Source: Hirudo medicinalis (Eukaryota; Annelida; Clitellata; Hirudinida; Hirudinidae). Taken from it: a stretch of DNA of 64,000 nucleotides. A program made the position numbers and the translations under genes. Shown here piece by piece: positions 1 through 10,777 of this stretch; position 1 is the stretch's first letter; the number at the start of each line of letters is the position of its first letter. The stretch lies in assembly GCA_011800805.1 (NCBI GenBank), contig MPNW01000506.1, positions 61,866 to 125,865 of the forward strand. Direction: 5' to 3'. A model generated the notes under the pieces. That model was not told the origin of the DNA, did not search any database, and saw only the letters and a program-made list of their open reading frames with translations.

Positions 1-541
1 TGGTGCTTTAGACATTTGGTCATTAAAATTTAAGTGTTTACATGATTTAAATTGACTTATTTCAGAAGGTGGATCAATTCCTTATGGAAACGATGTAATA
101 ACCGGATCTGGACGCAAGCGACCCAGTAAGAATATTATTTAGAGATCAATTTACGATAACATTTGTGTTTATACAAGAACATTTCTTTGGTGATTTACCC
201 GTGCTGATAATTAGGGATTCTCAATCAGTATTCTTTCCTCCAACAATTAGACTTTTGCTCATTAAAATGTATGTGTGTACATGATTTAACTTGACTTATT
301 TCAGAAGGTGGATCATTTCCTTATGGAAACGATGTGCTAACTGGATCTGGACGCAAACTACCTCGTAAGAATATTATTTAGAGATAAATTTTCGATAACA
401 TTTGTGTTTATACCTGGAAATTTCTTTGGTGCTTTACCCGTGCTGATGATTAGGGAATCTCAATCAATATTTTTTCCTCAAATTTTTAGACATTTGGTCA
501 GTAAAATGTACGTGTACATGATTTAATTCGTCTTACTTGTT
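1..541 (+). repeat. Tandem intron-exon unit, 239 bp, two full copies plus a decayed third
   Basis: The mini-exons at 66-125 and 305-364 are 239 bp apart, and their flanking introns are also alike. Both share a phrase ending catgatttaa...cttatttcag before the exon and gtaagaatatt after it. A third intron copy runs from about 421 to 541 but ends in cttgtttaag without the exon. This is segmental tandem duplication of one exon with its introns. The encoded repeat is K-G-G-S-(I/F)-P-Y-G-N-D-V-(I/L)-T-G-S-G-R-K-(R/L)-P. Confidence 0.8.
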
Positions 542-1636
542 TAAGTTTATCAAAAACTATTTTTAATTTCTAACTATATATAAATACACTTGCAATGTTC
601 TAATATAAGTTATGTAAATAGTTGCAAAAATTCAACAATTGGCTAACAGAATGCCATTAACTTGTTTCAGTTCGAGGTGAATTACCGGCCGGAAGAACAG
701 TGCTTGCCAAAGTTGTCACTCAAAGTACGTCTTATGGTAGCCATTTTCCTAGATTGGCAGTCGATGGAAACCCAGATTCCTATTCTATTGCTGTTGGTAT
801 TTCAAACCAAGACTGGGAACCAGGATGGTGGCAGGCAGATTTAGGTCAATCATACCAAGTGACAGGGTTGGCGATACTCAGTAGCCCCGACCATACAAGT
901 ATGGATTAAATCTTTTACATTCCTTTATGAACATGGTTATGCAGACATGAGTTATACTATTTATTGTGATCCTTGTAACTTGTAATACAAGTGTAAAATA
1001 AATTGTTTATGTCCGCCCAAACGAACTCGAGCAAGGATTCATCAAAATAGGATAGTAAGCTTTCCTGGCTAGATCCTTACCTTGGACGAATTGGATTGAA
1101 AGAGATCCAGGCAAAGCAATGTGGATTCTTATCTATGCATACTTTAAAGTTTATGTCGACCAAATCTATAACATAAGTAATTTTATCAAGGTGAGGATAT
1201 TTTAGGTCAGAATTTCACAGCCCACATAAATGATATTATAAGTGAAAGTAAGAAATGAAAATATAAGCAATTTTAGAGTTTTCCCTACATTTGTAATATC
1301 AAAGCATCATTCTAACAAGAATGTCGTTCAACATAATCATTTTATTAAATTGCACCTAAAATATGCCTCCATTGTAAGTTATTTTAGTGACGCTTATTTT
1401 TCTAAGACGCCCAGTACCTCAAGAACTTTAAAGTCTTGGTATCCAAACTCGGTTATCTTCAAGATTCTCTCCTCCGACAATCAAATACCTGCGCTGAAAT
1501 TAACGACCCCGGCATGATACCAACGAGGACAATGATGGCTTTCAAATGCCAAAGCCCAATTGATGGAAGATACGTTATCGTTCTATCAACAACGGGTCCT
1601 ATGAGCCTAGCCGAAGTGGTGATATACATTCAGTAA
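66..1636 (+). CDS. F-type lectin (fucolectin/tachylectin-4/pentraxin domain) gene, 5' end outside the window
   Basis: I read four exons, all joined in phase 1: 66-125, 305-364, 671-898 and 1407-1636 (stop TAA 1634-1636). Exons 3 and 4 together encode about 150 residues that match an F-type lectin domain. Visible marks are a leading Thr-Gln-Ser-Thr-Ser-Tyr, the AVDGN motif, the WWQADLG core strand, then N-F-K-V-L-V, an F-K-C segment, GRYVIV and a closing L-A-E-V-V-I-Y-I. F-type lectins bind fucose-containing glycans and are usually secreted or attached to larger extracellular proteins. The sugar-binding His/Arg residues could not be placed with certainty. Exons 1 and 2 each encode one 20-residue Gly-rich linker. 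The splice junctions rebuild clean codons (A|AA, C|TT, A|AC), which supports the model. The N-terminus lies upstream of base 1, so a signal peptide cannot be checked. Confidence 0.8.
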
Positions 1637-2131
1637 TCAAGTAGTTGCCCTGAAGTGGGACTAATTAATTATTTTAAATAAATTCCGAAAGGCTGATTTT
1701 TTGATTCGTGTTTTAAATATTTAATTAAATTTCAAGAACCACTTTTGAAAAGGAAAACATTAACGTTTGGAAACTGAAAAATCGTTGTCGTAAGAACGTT
1801 AGGCCATTTACTTGACTTCATACTTAGTCAAAATTCAAAATTTATCGGAAATCTTTAATTAGGTTTTAAGGCAACGTTTTAGCATAATGATTTTAGAAAC
1901 CAAACTTGATTCACCAAATTAAACTTGCCAAATTTGAAAAATATTTTAGGTAAAAATTGCACACAAACGTAAATGTTTAAATTGCTGCTTGAACAAACTA
2001 AATGAATACCGGGACATTTGTGTAAATAATGCACGAAAAACAGTGAAAATAAAACACATAAAAACAAAGTAAAAACGTATGAAAAAATAGAGCTATCGAA
2101 AAATCAATGGCGAAGATGATAAATGAGAACT
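1637..2131. other. Intergenic between convergent genes
   Basis: This stretch lies between the stop codons of the lectin (+) and 3CxxC (-) genes. AATAAA-like signals occur just after the lectin stop (ttaaataaattcc, about 1673-1685). I see no further coding signal. Confidence 0.5.
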
Positions 2132-4739
2132 TCACTGAACGTTTTCAGTGCAAACCTTGTTGAAACAAGCTTGGCAAAGGCTGGAATTATGGGGAGACCT
2201 TGGCTTACCCTGCCTTCTGCACGTGTTGAATTCCACCTTCGGAAGACCGTAGAGCAAATTTCCAACCCGAACGTGAAGGTTTTTTAAGACCTAAAATGCA
2301 ATTAATTTTGTAATTTGTCTAAGAAGAAAGAGCTGAATTTAACTCCGAGAAACTCCAATATGCTCAGTAAGTTGTTTTAATATTAAGAGCGTCTTCGCAA
2401 TCGGATCGGATTAAAGTTTACATTGCTATTACTAGTAATAATACACGAATATTATAATTTATCAAATTTGCATATTAATAAATAGCCAAGTTGACAGTAA
2501 ATATTTTCTTGCAAACAATATTTATATTATTGTTATGGCGCGCAGGTTGGCAGAATGGGTTGCGTTCCTGCAAGCGGCCGTGATTGCAACAGTGTCGTGT
2601 TCGCAACCCAGCCTGCACCACCGGGTAGGGGCGCTATATAAATGGTAGATCGATTAAAAAGTGTCTTCACATCCTGTTCGCATACATAAGGCACTCAAAA
2701 GATCGGCTGAATAAAAGAATACATGTTATGACACGTCACCGACCAATGACACAATGTGCTTTTCAGCGAGTAATAACAGTGCGTGACAAAAGTCTTGAGT
2801 CAAAAATCCGTAAGCGAACATTCATTCAAAAATGAGAACCATGCGATGAATTTATTTATTAAATTGCATTTAAACAATTTCTTTACAACCAACATAAAAC
2901 GTTAAACTTTAAAAATTCACAATAAAAGTTCTTCTAAAAATAATTAAGTGCTTGAAATTTGTTTGTTTTAAGACACTTAGTAAATTTATCTCGAAGGAAC
3001 TAAAGCAAGTTGAATAATTAACTGAACAATTTTATTATTATTATCATTATTATTTTCTAAATCTTATTTGAATTTTCATAAAGCAAGCCATTACCTTTTT
3101 AACTTCTTCTGGATACCACATTGAAAACTGGAATTCTTTTGTTTCACATTTTTGACACTGCTGACCAAACAACCTAAAATATACTTCTCCTGATTTTCTG
3201 ACTTGATCAAGATTCACCCAGAATACAATGCAGCCTTTCATCGAGGTCCAAGCATTTCTGCATTCCTAAAACGATTTAACAGGATATGAAAACTTCTCTA
3301 TTCGAAAACAAAAGCTACATTTCCCAACTGTTTTCCCTAAGAATTGTTGCTAATAATTGTAATAAAATAATAATTGTAATAAAACAATTTCTGTAACGTA
3401 CTAATTTTTGTAATGAAAACCTTATTTCGACATTTCTTTATGATTTTGTGCGAGAGTTCCATTGCATAATTTTTTATTCTAATAAATATCATCTCGAGCA
3501 CTAATTAATAGCGACTATTTAGTTTTATAAGCAAAATATTGAAATGAGATTAAACGTTTTTGTCAAAATTTTCAATCAAGGAGAATTGAAATTATTGAAA
3601 TTATTATTAATAATGTTTTGCCTCCCATTCGCGTTTATGATATAAATATTCTTAAGTCTGCGTATTTATTATAAACCAACCCTGCACATGAATCGGACTT
3701 TGGCGTTGTCTCTCAAAATGGCTCTGAATGCTTTGTCAGGATCAGACTCTGGTGTGGGTATGAGAACCCACTGATCTGGAAACGTTTTAAACAGATCATC
3801 GAAAGTCTGATGCCAAACCTCTTGCATGCTAAAATGGAAATAGTTAATGAAATATTGTTTTCGTAACAAAACATTTGAATATCAGATTAAGTTAACCAGT
3901 CAAAATTAAGCGTACTTGCTTTCTTCCACGTTTGGACAGCCATCATTGTCCACTGAAGTTGGACATTCTTCAGATGGAGGAATGAAGAAATGCGATTGTT
4001 TGATTGATGTGGAATCGAAACTTTGACTGTTGTTAAGCGATGCTTCATGATCATTTAATAGGCACTGAATCGGACTATAAAACGCTAAGTTGTTGAAGCA
4101 TTCCATTACAGGGAGCGTGTGATTATTAGGTAAGATGACTGGTAATATCGGCTGGAGACCGCTGTTGAAACCATTTACAGGATACGGAACGACGTACTGA
4201 ATGCCCTGGCAAGTTCCGTGAGGGATGATCATGTTTCCATTGGAATAACTGAATCCAGGTTGAGCTTCGGGATAACAGGAAGTCAACAGAATGGGATGAG
4301 AAGGTCCATTCTCAAAATAAGCCATCGATGCAATTGATCCAATGAAGTTAGTGGGCAGGCACTGGCTTGGAAATGAACATCTGACTATTTGCAAAGTGTT
4401 GTATGAGACGGAAGAGCCACAGGAAGGTTCTAAGTTGACATATTCACGCCTCGAGACGTCCCGCTCTGAGGAGGAAACGTGAGTTGAAGACGAAAATAGG
4501 TTATATTCAGGCAATGCTTTGTCGTTCAGAATGCAATTCTTCAAATTCTTTAACGCAGGAGAGTAACTTGAGTTCTCTGCTTTTTGTCCAGTTAGGGGAT
4601 TGGACTTTATTTGTTTATCTTCGGACTTACAATTTGCAGCTCTTGAAAAGTTGTCCCGACCAGTAGACGAAGAATTTTCGGAACTCACTTGAGAAGAAGC
4701 CTCTCCACGTTCGTAGACGTCAAAACTTTTGACAAACAT
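2132..4739 (-). CDS. 3CxxC-type zinc-finger protein (RTP/ZAR1-like), four exons, 433 aa
   Basis: The exons on the minus strand are 4739-3916, 3828-3681, 3265-3095 and 2290-2132 (TGA). All introns are GT-AG and all frames join exactly, giving 433 residues. Residues 1 to about 275 are Ser/Asn/Pro-rich and look disordered. The C-terminal part is a 3CxxC zinc-binding domain: Cys-Arg-Glu-Cys at 323-326 (the codons meet across an intron), then A-W-T-S, then G-E-V-Y-F-R-L-F-G-Q-Q-C-Q-K-C with Cys 361 and 364, then P-H-N-S-S-L-C-Q-A-C with Cys 420, 423 and 428. This domain occurs in vertebrate receptor-transporting proteins (odorant/taste receptor traffic, antiviral roles) and in ZAR1, an oocyte RNA-binding translational repressor. 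No transmembrane segment follows the domain. The long disordered N-terminus and total length resemble ZAR1 more than RTP1-4, but I cannot assign orthology. The gene is convergent with the lectin gene. Confidence 0.85.
2537..2648 (+). mobile_element. tRNA-derived SINE, copy 1
   Basis: The segment starts GGCGCGCAGGTTGGCAGAAT and carries pol III-like promoter boxes: box A near TTGGCAGAATGGG and box B GTTCGCAACCC (2599-2609). It ends in gcgctatataaatgg. The arms GTGCAGG/CCTGCAC resemble a tRNA acceptor stem. A diverged copy lies at 40558-40689 on the other strand. This copy lies antisense in the last intron of the 3CxxC gene. Confidence 0.65.
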
Positions 4740-6143
4740 GGTCGAATAAATAGACGAATCAGGCAGAGAGAGGCATATCTCGAGAAGAATAATGCTGCGA
4801 GGGACCTAAATATAATCAGTGGTTAATTGGACGCCCACGAATGAAGACGAGGAAGTTGCTCACGAGGCGAAATCGTGGTTGATAAAAGGTATGACTATTG
4901 AAATTAGCTCACAGATCAATGCTTCACAAGCTTGTCAGTCAGTTGAAGAAGAATTGAAGAATATCCGTTAAATGTAATTTTTTTAGAATATTCCGGAAAA
5001 TGTAAACCTTTCCTCAAAATGAAAATTAGTTGGTTTGCTAGGCTGAAAGGGAAAGCGTTGCCTAATTGGCTTCTGGGTAATCCGTCGAGAAGGAGGTACT
5101 GGTGGCAATTATGGTTCAGCTACTTTGACAAAATTCAAGTCAATTTGTCGATGTTTTAAGTGATGTTTTACCCTAACATCCATCGTGTCAGTGCTATTGA
5201 TTAAAATTATATTTATTTATTATTGATCACATTCGTTCTTAAAGTATATTTAAGTTTGTTGTTTTGTTTTTTTTATCATGCTGAAATTTTTAACACGACT
5301 TGCGACCTTAGAGAGAATGTTAGTTTATATTAGCCATAGTGAATGAAAATAATGATTTAGCTGACATTTTGCGTTCGACTCACCGGGAATGTATTGCTAC
5401 TGTGGTAGGCTAAGTTGATAAATTGAATTTGAACTTTGAATATTCAACCAACCAACCAACCCAGGTGTGAGTCGAATTTGGTTAAGTTGGCTTGGTTTTG
5501 TGAGTTTCAGGGTCATGAATTTTAAGGTGATTGTCGTAAGAAGCAGCTTTTCGATCGCCTCCAAACATTTATCACTGCGTACAAATTAATTTGTTTTCCA
5601 AACATTTCAAATATTTATCACTGCGAATTCGCGATGACATAAAAAACAAAACAAAAAAATCGAAATTAGCAAATTTTCTAAAATTAGATGCGATTCAAAG
5701 AAAGCCTAATAGAGAAAGAACCGTTAATAAGCCTCTTCTAAGAAGCCCTAGTTCATCAAAACTTTGGTATTTCATTTTAAGAGGTGCATGGCCTTCCACA
5801 AAACGCAAACATTTTTCGAATAAATATCAACACTTTTTTTATATTTGTTATTAATTATTGTTTTCCATCATTAAATATTACTATTTTATTTATTTATATT
5901 ATATTTATTTATATCATTGTAATTATTAATAATAGCAGCGGTATTGATGTTATATGACATGATGACATCTTTTTAAAGGGAGTAAAAACACGACGTGGGA
6001 AAGTCACGAAGAGTGTCTAACTCTTTAATTACCCGAGTCCCTTCAACATACATCAGGCACTGATTTGGTTCGTGTGAAATGTCTTTTATGTTCAGCACTC
6101 TTCACTATTGATGCTGAGAACTATTTAAGCGCGTAAAGAAATA
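4740..6143. other. Upstream region of the 3CxxC gene; no gene seen
   Basis: This holds the presumed promoter of the minus-strand 3CxxC gene, immediately above 4739. The rest is AT-rich. The open frames are short, with no recognisable domain and no convincing exon boundaries. A CCAACCAACCAACC tract lies near 5448-5461. Confidence 0.4.
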
Positions 6144-6626
6144 TTATTCTTGTACTATATTTTTTATTAATGCTTGCAGCTTAGTTTTCATTGCTTGTCT
6201 TTTTGAAGAGAGGTGACATTTCAATGGCACAACAAACAAACTATTTTTAGTCTTAACAACTACCAATGCACTTTTGAATCCAGTTCTTAAACTTATTTTC
6301 CCGACGAAGTGAGCAAAATTAATTAGATTAATTCTGTTAACGCATTGATGCCGAATTAATGCATCGGCACTCGGAATGATTTCAAAGTACAATCGACTTG
6401 GCTCTAAATTTCGAACCTTTCAACATGCTTGAGTCTTCATTCGTTGATTGTGCTCTCGCATAACAACGCCGATCATTGACACCGTAACATTTAAGCGATC
6501 TGCGACTAAACGAGAGGAGAAAACCACATGATTTTGAAGGGAATTCCAGAAGATTTTGTCCCAGGCTACCTGACCTGAGATTACTAAGGCACATTCCCTC
6601 GGTCCGAGCTCATCAATGCTCATCAA
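6144..6626 (-). pseudogene. Unidentified 161-codon frame interrupted by one in-frame TGA
   Basis: On the minus strand one frame runs from ATG 6626 to TAA 6144 with a single stop, TGA at 6420-6422, preceded by a Cys codon (TGT). The first part encodes about 68 residues including S-S-R-L-V-A-D-R-L-N-V-T-V-S-M-I-G, which could be a helix-turn-helix. The second part encodes about 92 residues ending Q-A-L-I-K-N-I-V-Q-E. I do not recognise the protein. It may be a pseudogene with one nonsense change, two spliced exons, or a read-through/selenocysteine codon. The composition is richer in G+C than its surroundings, which favours a coding origin. An overlapping alternative frame (6594-6382) is also open, so even the frame choice is uncertain. 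Confidence 0.3.
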
Positions 6627-9040
6627 TGTAGCTATAATATAACTTTATGAAACCTTAATTGCTCTCACAAATGATTAATTAGTTATTGCAATTACAGTTT
6701 TCATTATCACTACATAGTTTAATGTAACCGTGAAGTAGTTGCTTTGCTGTTTGGCTTTGGATGTGAGCAGCTGTTTGTTGCTGGAACTACAAAATGTTAA
6801 CGTTATTTTGTAAAATAAAAAAAAAACATCAATAGTAACACTTATTATTATTATTTATTATTATTATTGTAATTATTGTATTTTTGTTGTACCAACAATT
6901 ATTGTTGTTGTACAATTATTTTTAAACTCGATAACAGTTACACCGAAAAGCAAAAGCGTGAAGCCTGGTTAATTGTTAGGACGACAAACAGAAGTAGCAG
7001 TAATGAAATTCAACACCTGCCTACATGCTGCTATTTTTGTCATCATTATTAAATAGTGCTTTTTACTTGGTTGTTGATTGCTAATAATTGTTATACTTTA
7101 ACAGTTAAAAGTATTGTTATTATTATTGTTATCATTATTATTAATCATTATAATTATTACTATTAATTTATTATTATTATTATTATATTTTGCCGTACTT
7201 GTTTAATAACCAATCCCTTGTTATCGTGTTGGTTCCTTGTATTAGTTGCAAAACATGCTACCTCGTCTGTAATTGTTGTGGTGATAATGAAATTATTTTC
7301 ATGAAGGTTACGGGAAGTCTTTTGAACGAATTAGTCACCAAAGTGTTTGAATTTTACCTGATTTTCGTCTACAATTCTCAATTTCGACATTTGAAATACA
7401 GACCTGAGCAATGTGGATTCATTTTAAAAAATAAAGTGGCTTTTCACGCGAATTGATTACCGTGAAAACACCGAAATTATTGGGAATTACAAAGAAGTGT
7501 AACTTGCCGACGTAATGATGTTTGTGAATATTATGCTCTGCTGGAGCAAACGAAAAGGTTAATAAATGTAAAGTGCATTTTGCGACCAAATAAACTAAAA
7601 TGTTATTTCTAATTTAATGAACTTCGCGAAGTAACGACTTAAATTCTTGAAAAATTCCACATAAAATAACTGAACAAAGCTAAAATTGATGCTGTTGACT
7701 CAAATGAACTGTTGTTGTTGTTGTTGTTGGCTTCTGTTTATATTGTTTTAGTCTCGTTGGAGAGTGAAATTATCATCCTAAGCAATCATCGGAAACATAA
7801 AAGTGAAGGAAAGGGAAAGTTCTATTAACGATGACGGACTTGAAAATGACTTCAACTCAATAATAAGTTTTAAACTTTCAACATCAACATCATAAGTAAA
7901 TGCAAGTAAAATCAAAATTAGAACAAAAACAAAAACGACATTGCAAAAAAAATGTACAATCAAAAAAGCCTCATGTGATCAGTGCGATCATCATCGCATC
8001 ATCTTCTCAGCAAGTCGAACCATCTTGTGAACTAAAAATGATTACTTTTTGCATCAGCAAAATTAGTTATTAATCAATTTATTATTATTATTATTATTAT
8101 TTATTTATTTTTTAATGTCATCAAATATGCTTAACTTTGGCAAAAGAACGATTTAGCAACGTATACCGTTAAAGAAATATTCAGAAAGACAAATCCACAG
8201 ATTCCCAACATCATAACTTTATTTTTCATATTTTCACATTATTTTCTGTGGACTTCGCAAGGATTTTTAACCTTTGGACACTCCTTTCATCCGTTTAAAT
8301 GAAATAATATTTTTTTGCATCCGGAAATTATGAAGTAAGCAAGTTGTGGCAGCTGAGGTCAATCAGTGAAGTAATTAATTAAAATGCTTTTACAAGGTTT
8401 GCTGCTAACTTGCAATCACATTTCCTTCAACAATTAAGTACTTAATTAATTAATAATTAATAGTTAATTGGTCAACACTTTGTTGGAGTTGTTAGAGGGT
8501 GAAGTTATCGTCAGGTCAAAGGTCAGTCATAATTAATATTACAATACTAAGACTAAGGAATCATATTCCTTGCAAAATGAGTCCAATGTCGTTTGATGAT
8601 GATGCATCAGTTGAACGATGCCGAATAATTGATGTCAAGATTCTTTTACATGATTGGAGACTGAGAGAATTATTTGAGGAATTGTTTGATGAGGTGTTGA
8701 TGATAATGACCATGAAACAAGCATTGATTTCGCACGTGCATATAATTACGTCAAAAATATGTATGGATTTTGAGATTTTGAAGGGTACAGGGATGTTTTC
8801 CATTTCATAATTAGAAATTATAATATTTATATTTGATTATATTTTAACCAATCTTTCAATTAAAATTATTATTATTATAACTTTAATAATTTTAATAATA
8901 TTATAGTCTGAATAATTTTATTATTATTATTATTCTTTCTTATATTATTTTATTTTGAATTATTAAGTTTCATATTAGCTCTTCTTCCCTCCTTCTGCGG
9001 CATTTGAAGGCTCTCCAGATTTGCTAGTTATCCCACAATC
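6627..9040. other. AT-rich intergenic DNA
   Basis: There are several ATT/TTA microsatellite runs (about 6842-6870, 7110-7190, 8080-8110, 8860-8940) and a TTG run at 7710-7728. Open frames here have no recognisable motifs or splice context. Confidence 0.5.
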
Positions 9041-9052
9041 AATGGCTCCAAT

Positions 9053-9390
9053 CAGGGCCGCTGAGGGGGACAAGTGCCCAGGGGCCCAGCAATTTTTTTG
9101 AGGGTTTTATCAATGGTCTAATCGCCTCTGATGCTCTCACCAAATTTTCTGTCGCTTTGATGTCGTATTATCGCTCTTTGGCGAAAAGTGTTTTTTGTGT
9201 TTTTCGCTAGCTGCACCACATAAAAAGGCTAGCCAATTTGAAACTTGGCCAACTTAACGCAAAATCGACTGTTAACAAGGCCGCTCTCATGAAAGACAGC
9301 ATGCAAGATATGTTCGCTCCCCCGGATGCATATTACAGTCTCGCTCCAGTTTTTTTGGCACCTCTGGCACGTGGTCCCTTACAAATGAAC
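9053..9390. mobile_element. hAT-like terminal fragment (same end family as the MITE at 60900)
   Basis: From 9053 the sequence reads CAGGGCCGCTGAGGGGGACA, then TGCCCAGGGGCCC and CAGCAATTTTTTTG. The right end of the 60900-61085 element, read inwards, has the same order of blocks: CAGGGCTGCC, a G-rich tract, TGCCCAGGGATCC and GGCAATTTTTTTGG. CAGGG-type ends are common in hAT elements. The second end of this copy was not found, so the 9390 limit is a guess. Confidence 0.45.
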
Positions 9391-9411
9391 TGTTATTATT
9401 TATTATTACCA

Positions 9412-9450
9412 TTATAGCGCTATACAAATATACTTATTATTATCATTTAT
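9412..9450 (+). repeat. Possible SINE-tail remnant
   Basis: The phrase tagcgctatacaaatatac followed by ATT-rich DNA resembles the 3' end of the SINE copies in this window (gcgctatataaatgg). It is too short to be sure. Confidence 0.25.
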
Positions 9451-9479
9451 TGCATAATTGAACTAACAATTACTTCTAT

Positions 9480-10730
9480 CAAAGCCTAACAAATTCGTTA
9501 TAAAAGGATTGCCCATATTAACGATTAATCGCTAGGAATTTGTTTACAAATAATTTATTTTAAGATTAAATTTCGATTAATTTCATTTATTACTTATTGA
9601 AGCAATGTTGATATTGAGTTGCACCGGAAATCTTAATTTGTTATTGTTGCTGTCAAAATGGCCGACTCTAATATTACAGTTTACAAACCGGTTAATGGCA
9701 AATTGCGACCATTTTGGTTTTAAAGTTGGCGATAACAGTAAAGTTATTGATGATGAGGGAGTCTTGACTTTTGTGGCTCGAATGCATCCATGACCTTCCA
9801 TCATGTACATCCTGAGAAATGTAACACGTTGCTGTCTGAAATGCGATGCGTATCACCTCTTGATGACCAGAATTATTAACGATGGATGTTGGTCGACCAC
9901 CACTGACAATCCAGTGGGCAATAATGTTTGTAATATCATTTTAGAGCTTGGCGCTAACTGGCTTTTTTTATGCCCCAATACAAATTGGCTAAATGATGCT
10001 TCGAGTTTTCTGTTTGTCCACCAACACTCTTCGACAACAACTTGTTATATTTCGCAGGATGTTTATCGAGAGAGGATGTGTGGAAGTTTATTCGTTGTGC
10101 AGTTGAACAGAATTGTAACAAACAGACTGATCCAAATGAACAAAGTGGGGAGGACAACAGTCAAAGTGCAGAGGCAGAGCAGCCACAAAAGAAATCACGA
10201 CTGATGCTGACTTGTAATGATTCAGAATCTGAGTCTGAAGACGACATGACTGTGGGTGCCACTGTTGTCAGCGAATTGCAGTACCAAGAAGAATCAAAAA
10301 TTTCTGAGTCACAAGATCCTCTGCTTTGGTGGAAAGTTAATGTTTTCTGCTGTTTTCCGAAATTGGCATGTTTTGTTCTTACGGTATCATGCATACCAGC
10401 CACATCTCTATCATGTGAGAGACTGATCAGCGTCGGGTTATATTGTGAGTAACATCTTTAACTCCTGACAGTGTGAAGAAGTTAGCCTGCTTAAAAGACT
10501 GGTCGAAATCTATGGATTAATGAATGAACTGGACAATAATAGTAATAATAGTAATAATAATAGTAATTTTAGTTTTTCCTGGCTTAATAAAATATTGATA
10601 AAATCAAACTACTTAATCAGTGGATTCGATTGTCATTTTGACATCATTTAATCGTTTTTTAACAATTAATTAATATTTAATTATTGCACGATTAATCGTT
10701 AAAGAAATCATCAATCGTTTACAGCCCTAG
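9480..10730 (+). mobile_element. hAT transposon relic with BED-like finger and transposase C-terminus
   Basis: A frame at 9605-9793 contains C-D-H-F-G-F followed by an acidic V-I-D-D-E-G segment, resembling the start of a zf-BED finger with its Trp lost. After about 250 bp of broken frames, 10042-10450 encodes an acidic Gln/Glu/Ser linker and the signature D-P-L-L-W-W-K-V-N ... F-P-K-L-A ... C-I-P-A-T-S-L-S-C-E-R-L. This is the C-terminal dimerisation region of hAT transposases. Remnant codons continue to about 10520. The central catalytic part is missing. The right edge (10680-10730) reads ATTAATCGTT...CAGCCCTAG, which inverted gives CTAGGGCTGTAAACGATT, a typical hAT terminus. An ACGATTAATCG block near 9520 may be the left end. 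The element is dead. Confidence 0.7.
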
Positions 10731-10739
10731 TAATAATAA

Positions 10740-10741
10740 AT

Positions 10742-10776
<35 letters not shown>
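10740..10776. repeat. (AT)n microsatellite
   Basis: An uninterrupted TA/AT run lies just beyond the hAT right end. Confidence 0.9.

Positions 10777-10777
<1 letters not shown>

Noticed and set aside
2537..2648. Functional tRNA gene
   Set aside because: Box spacing and arms are tRNA-like, but no intact cloverleaf or anticodon arm could be drawn and a diverged second copy shows it is a SINE.
8499..8810. 103-residue plus-strand frame
   Set aside because: An equally open frame exists on the other strand, with no domain or splice support for either.
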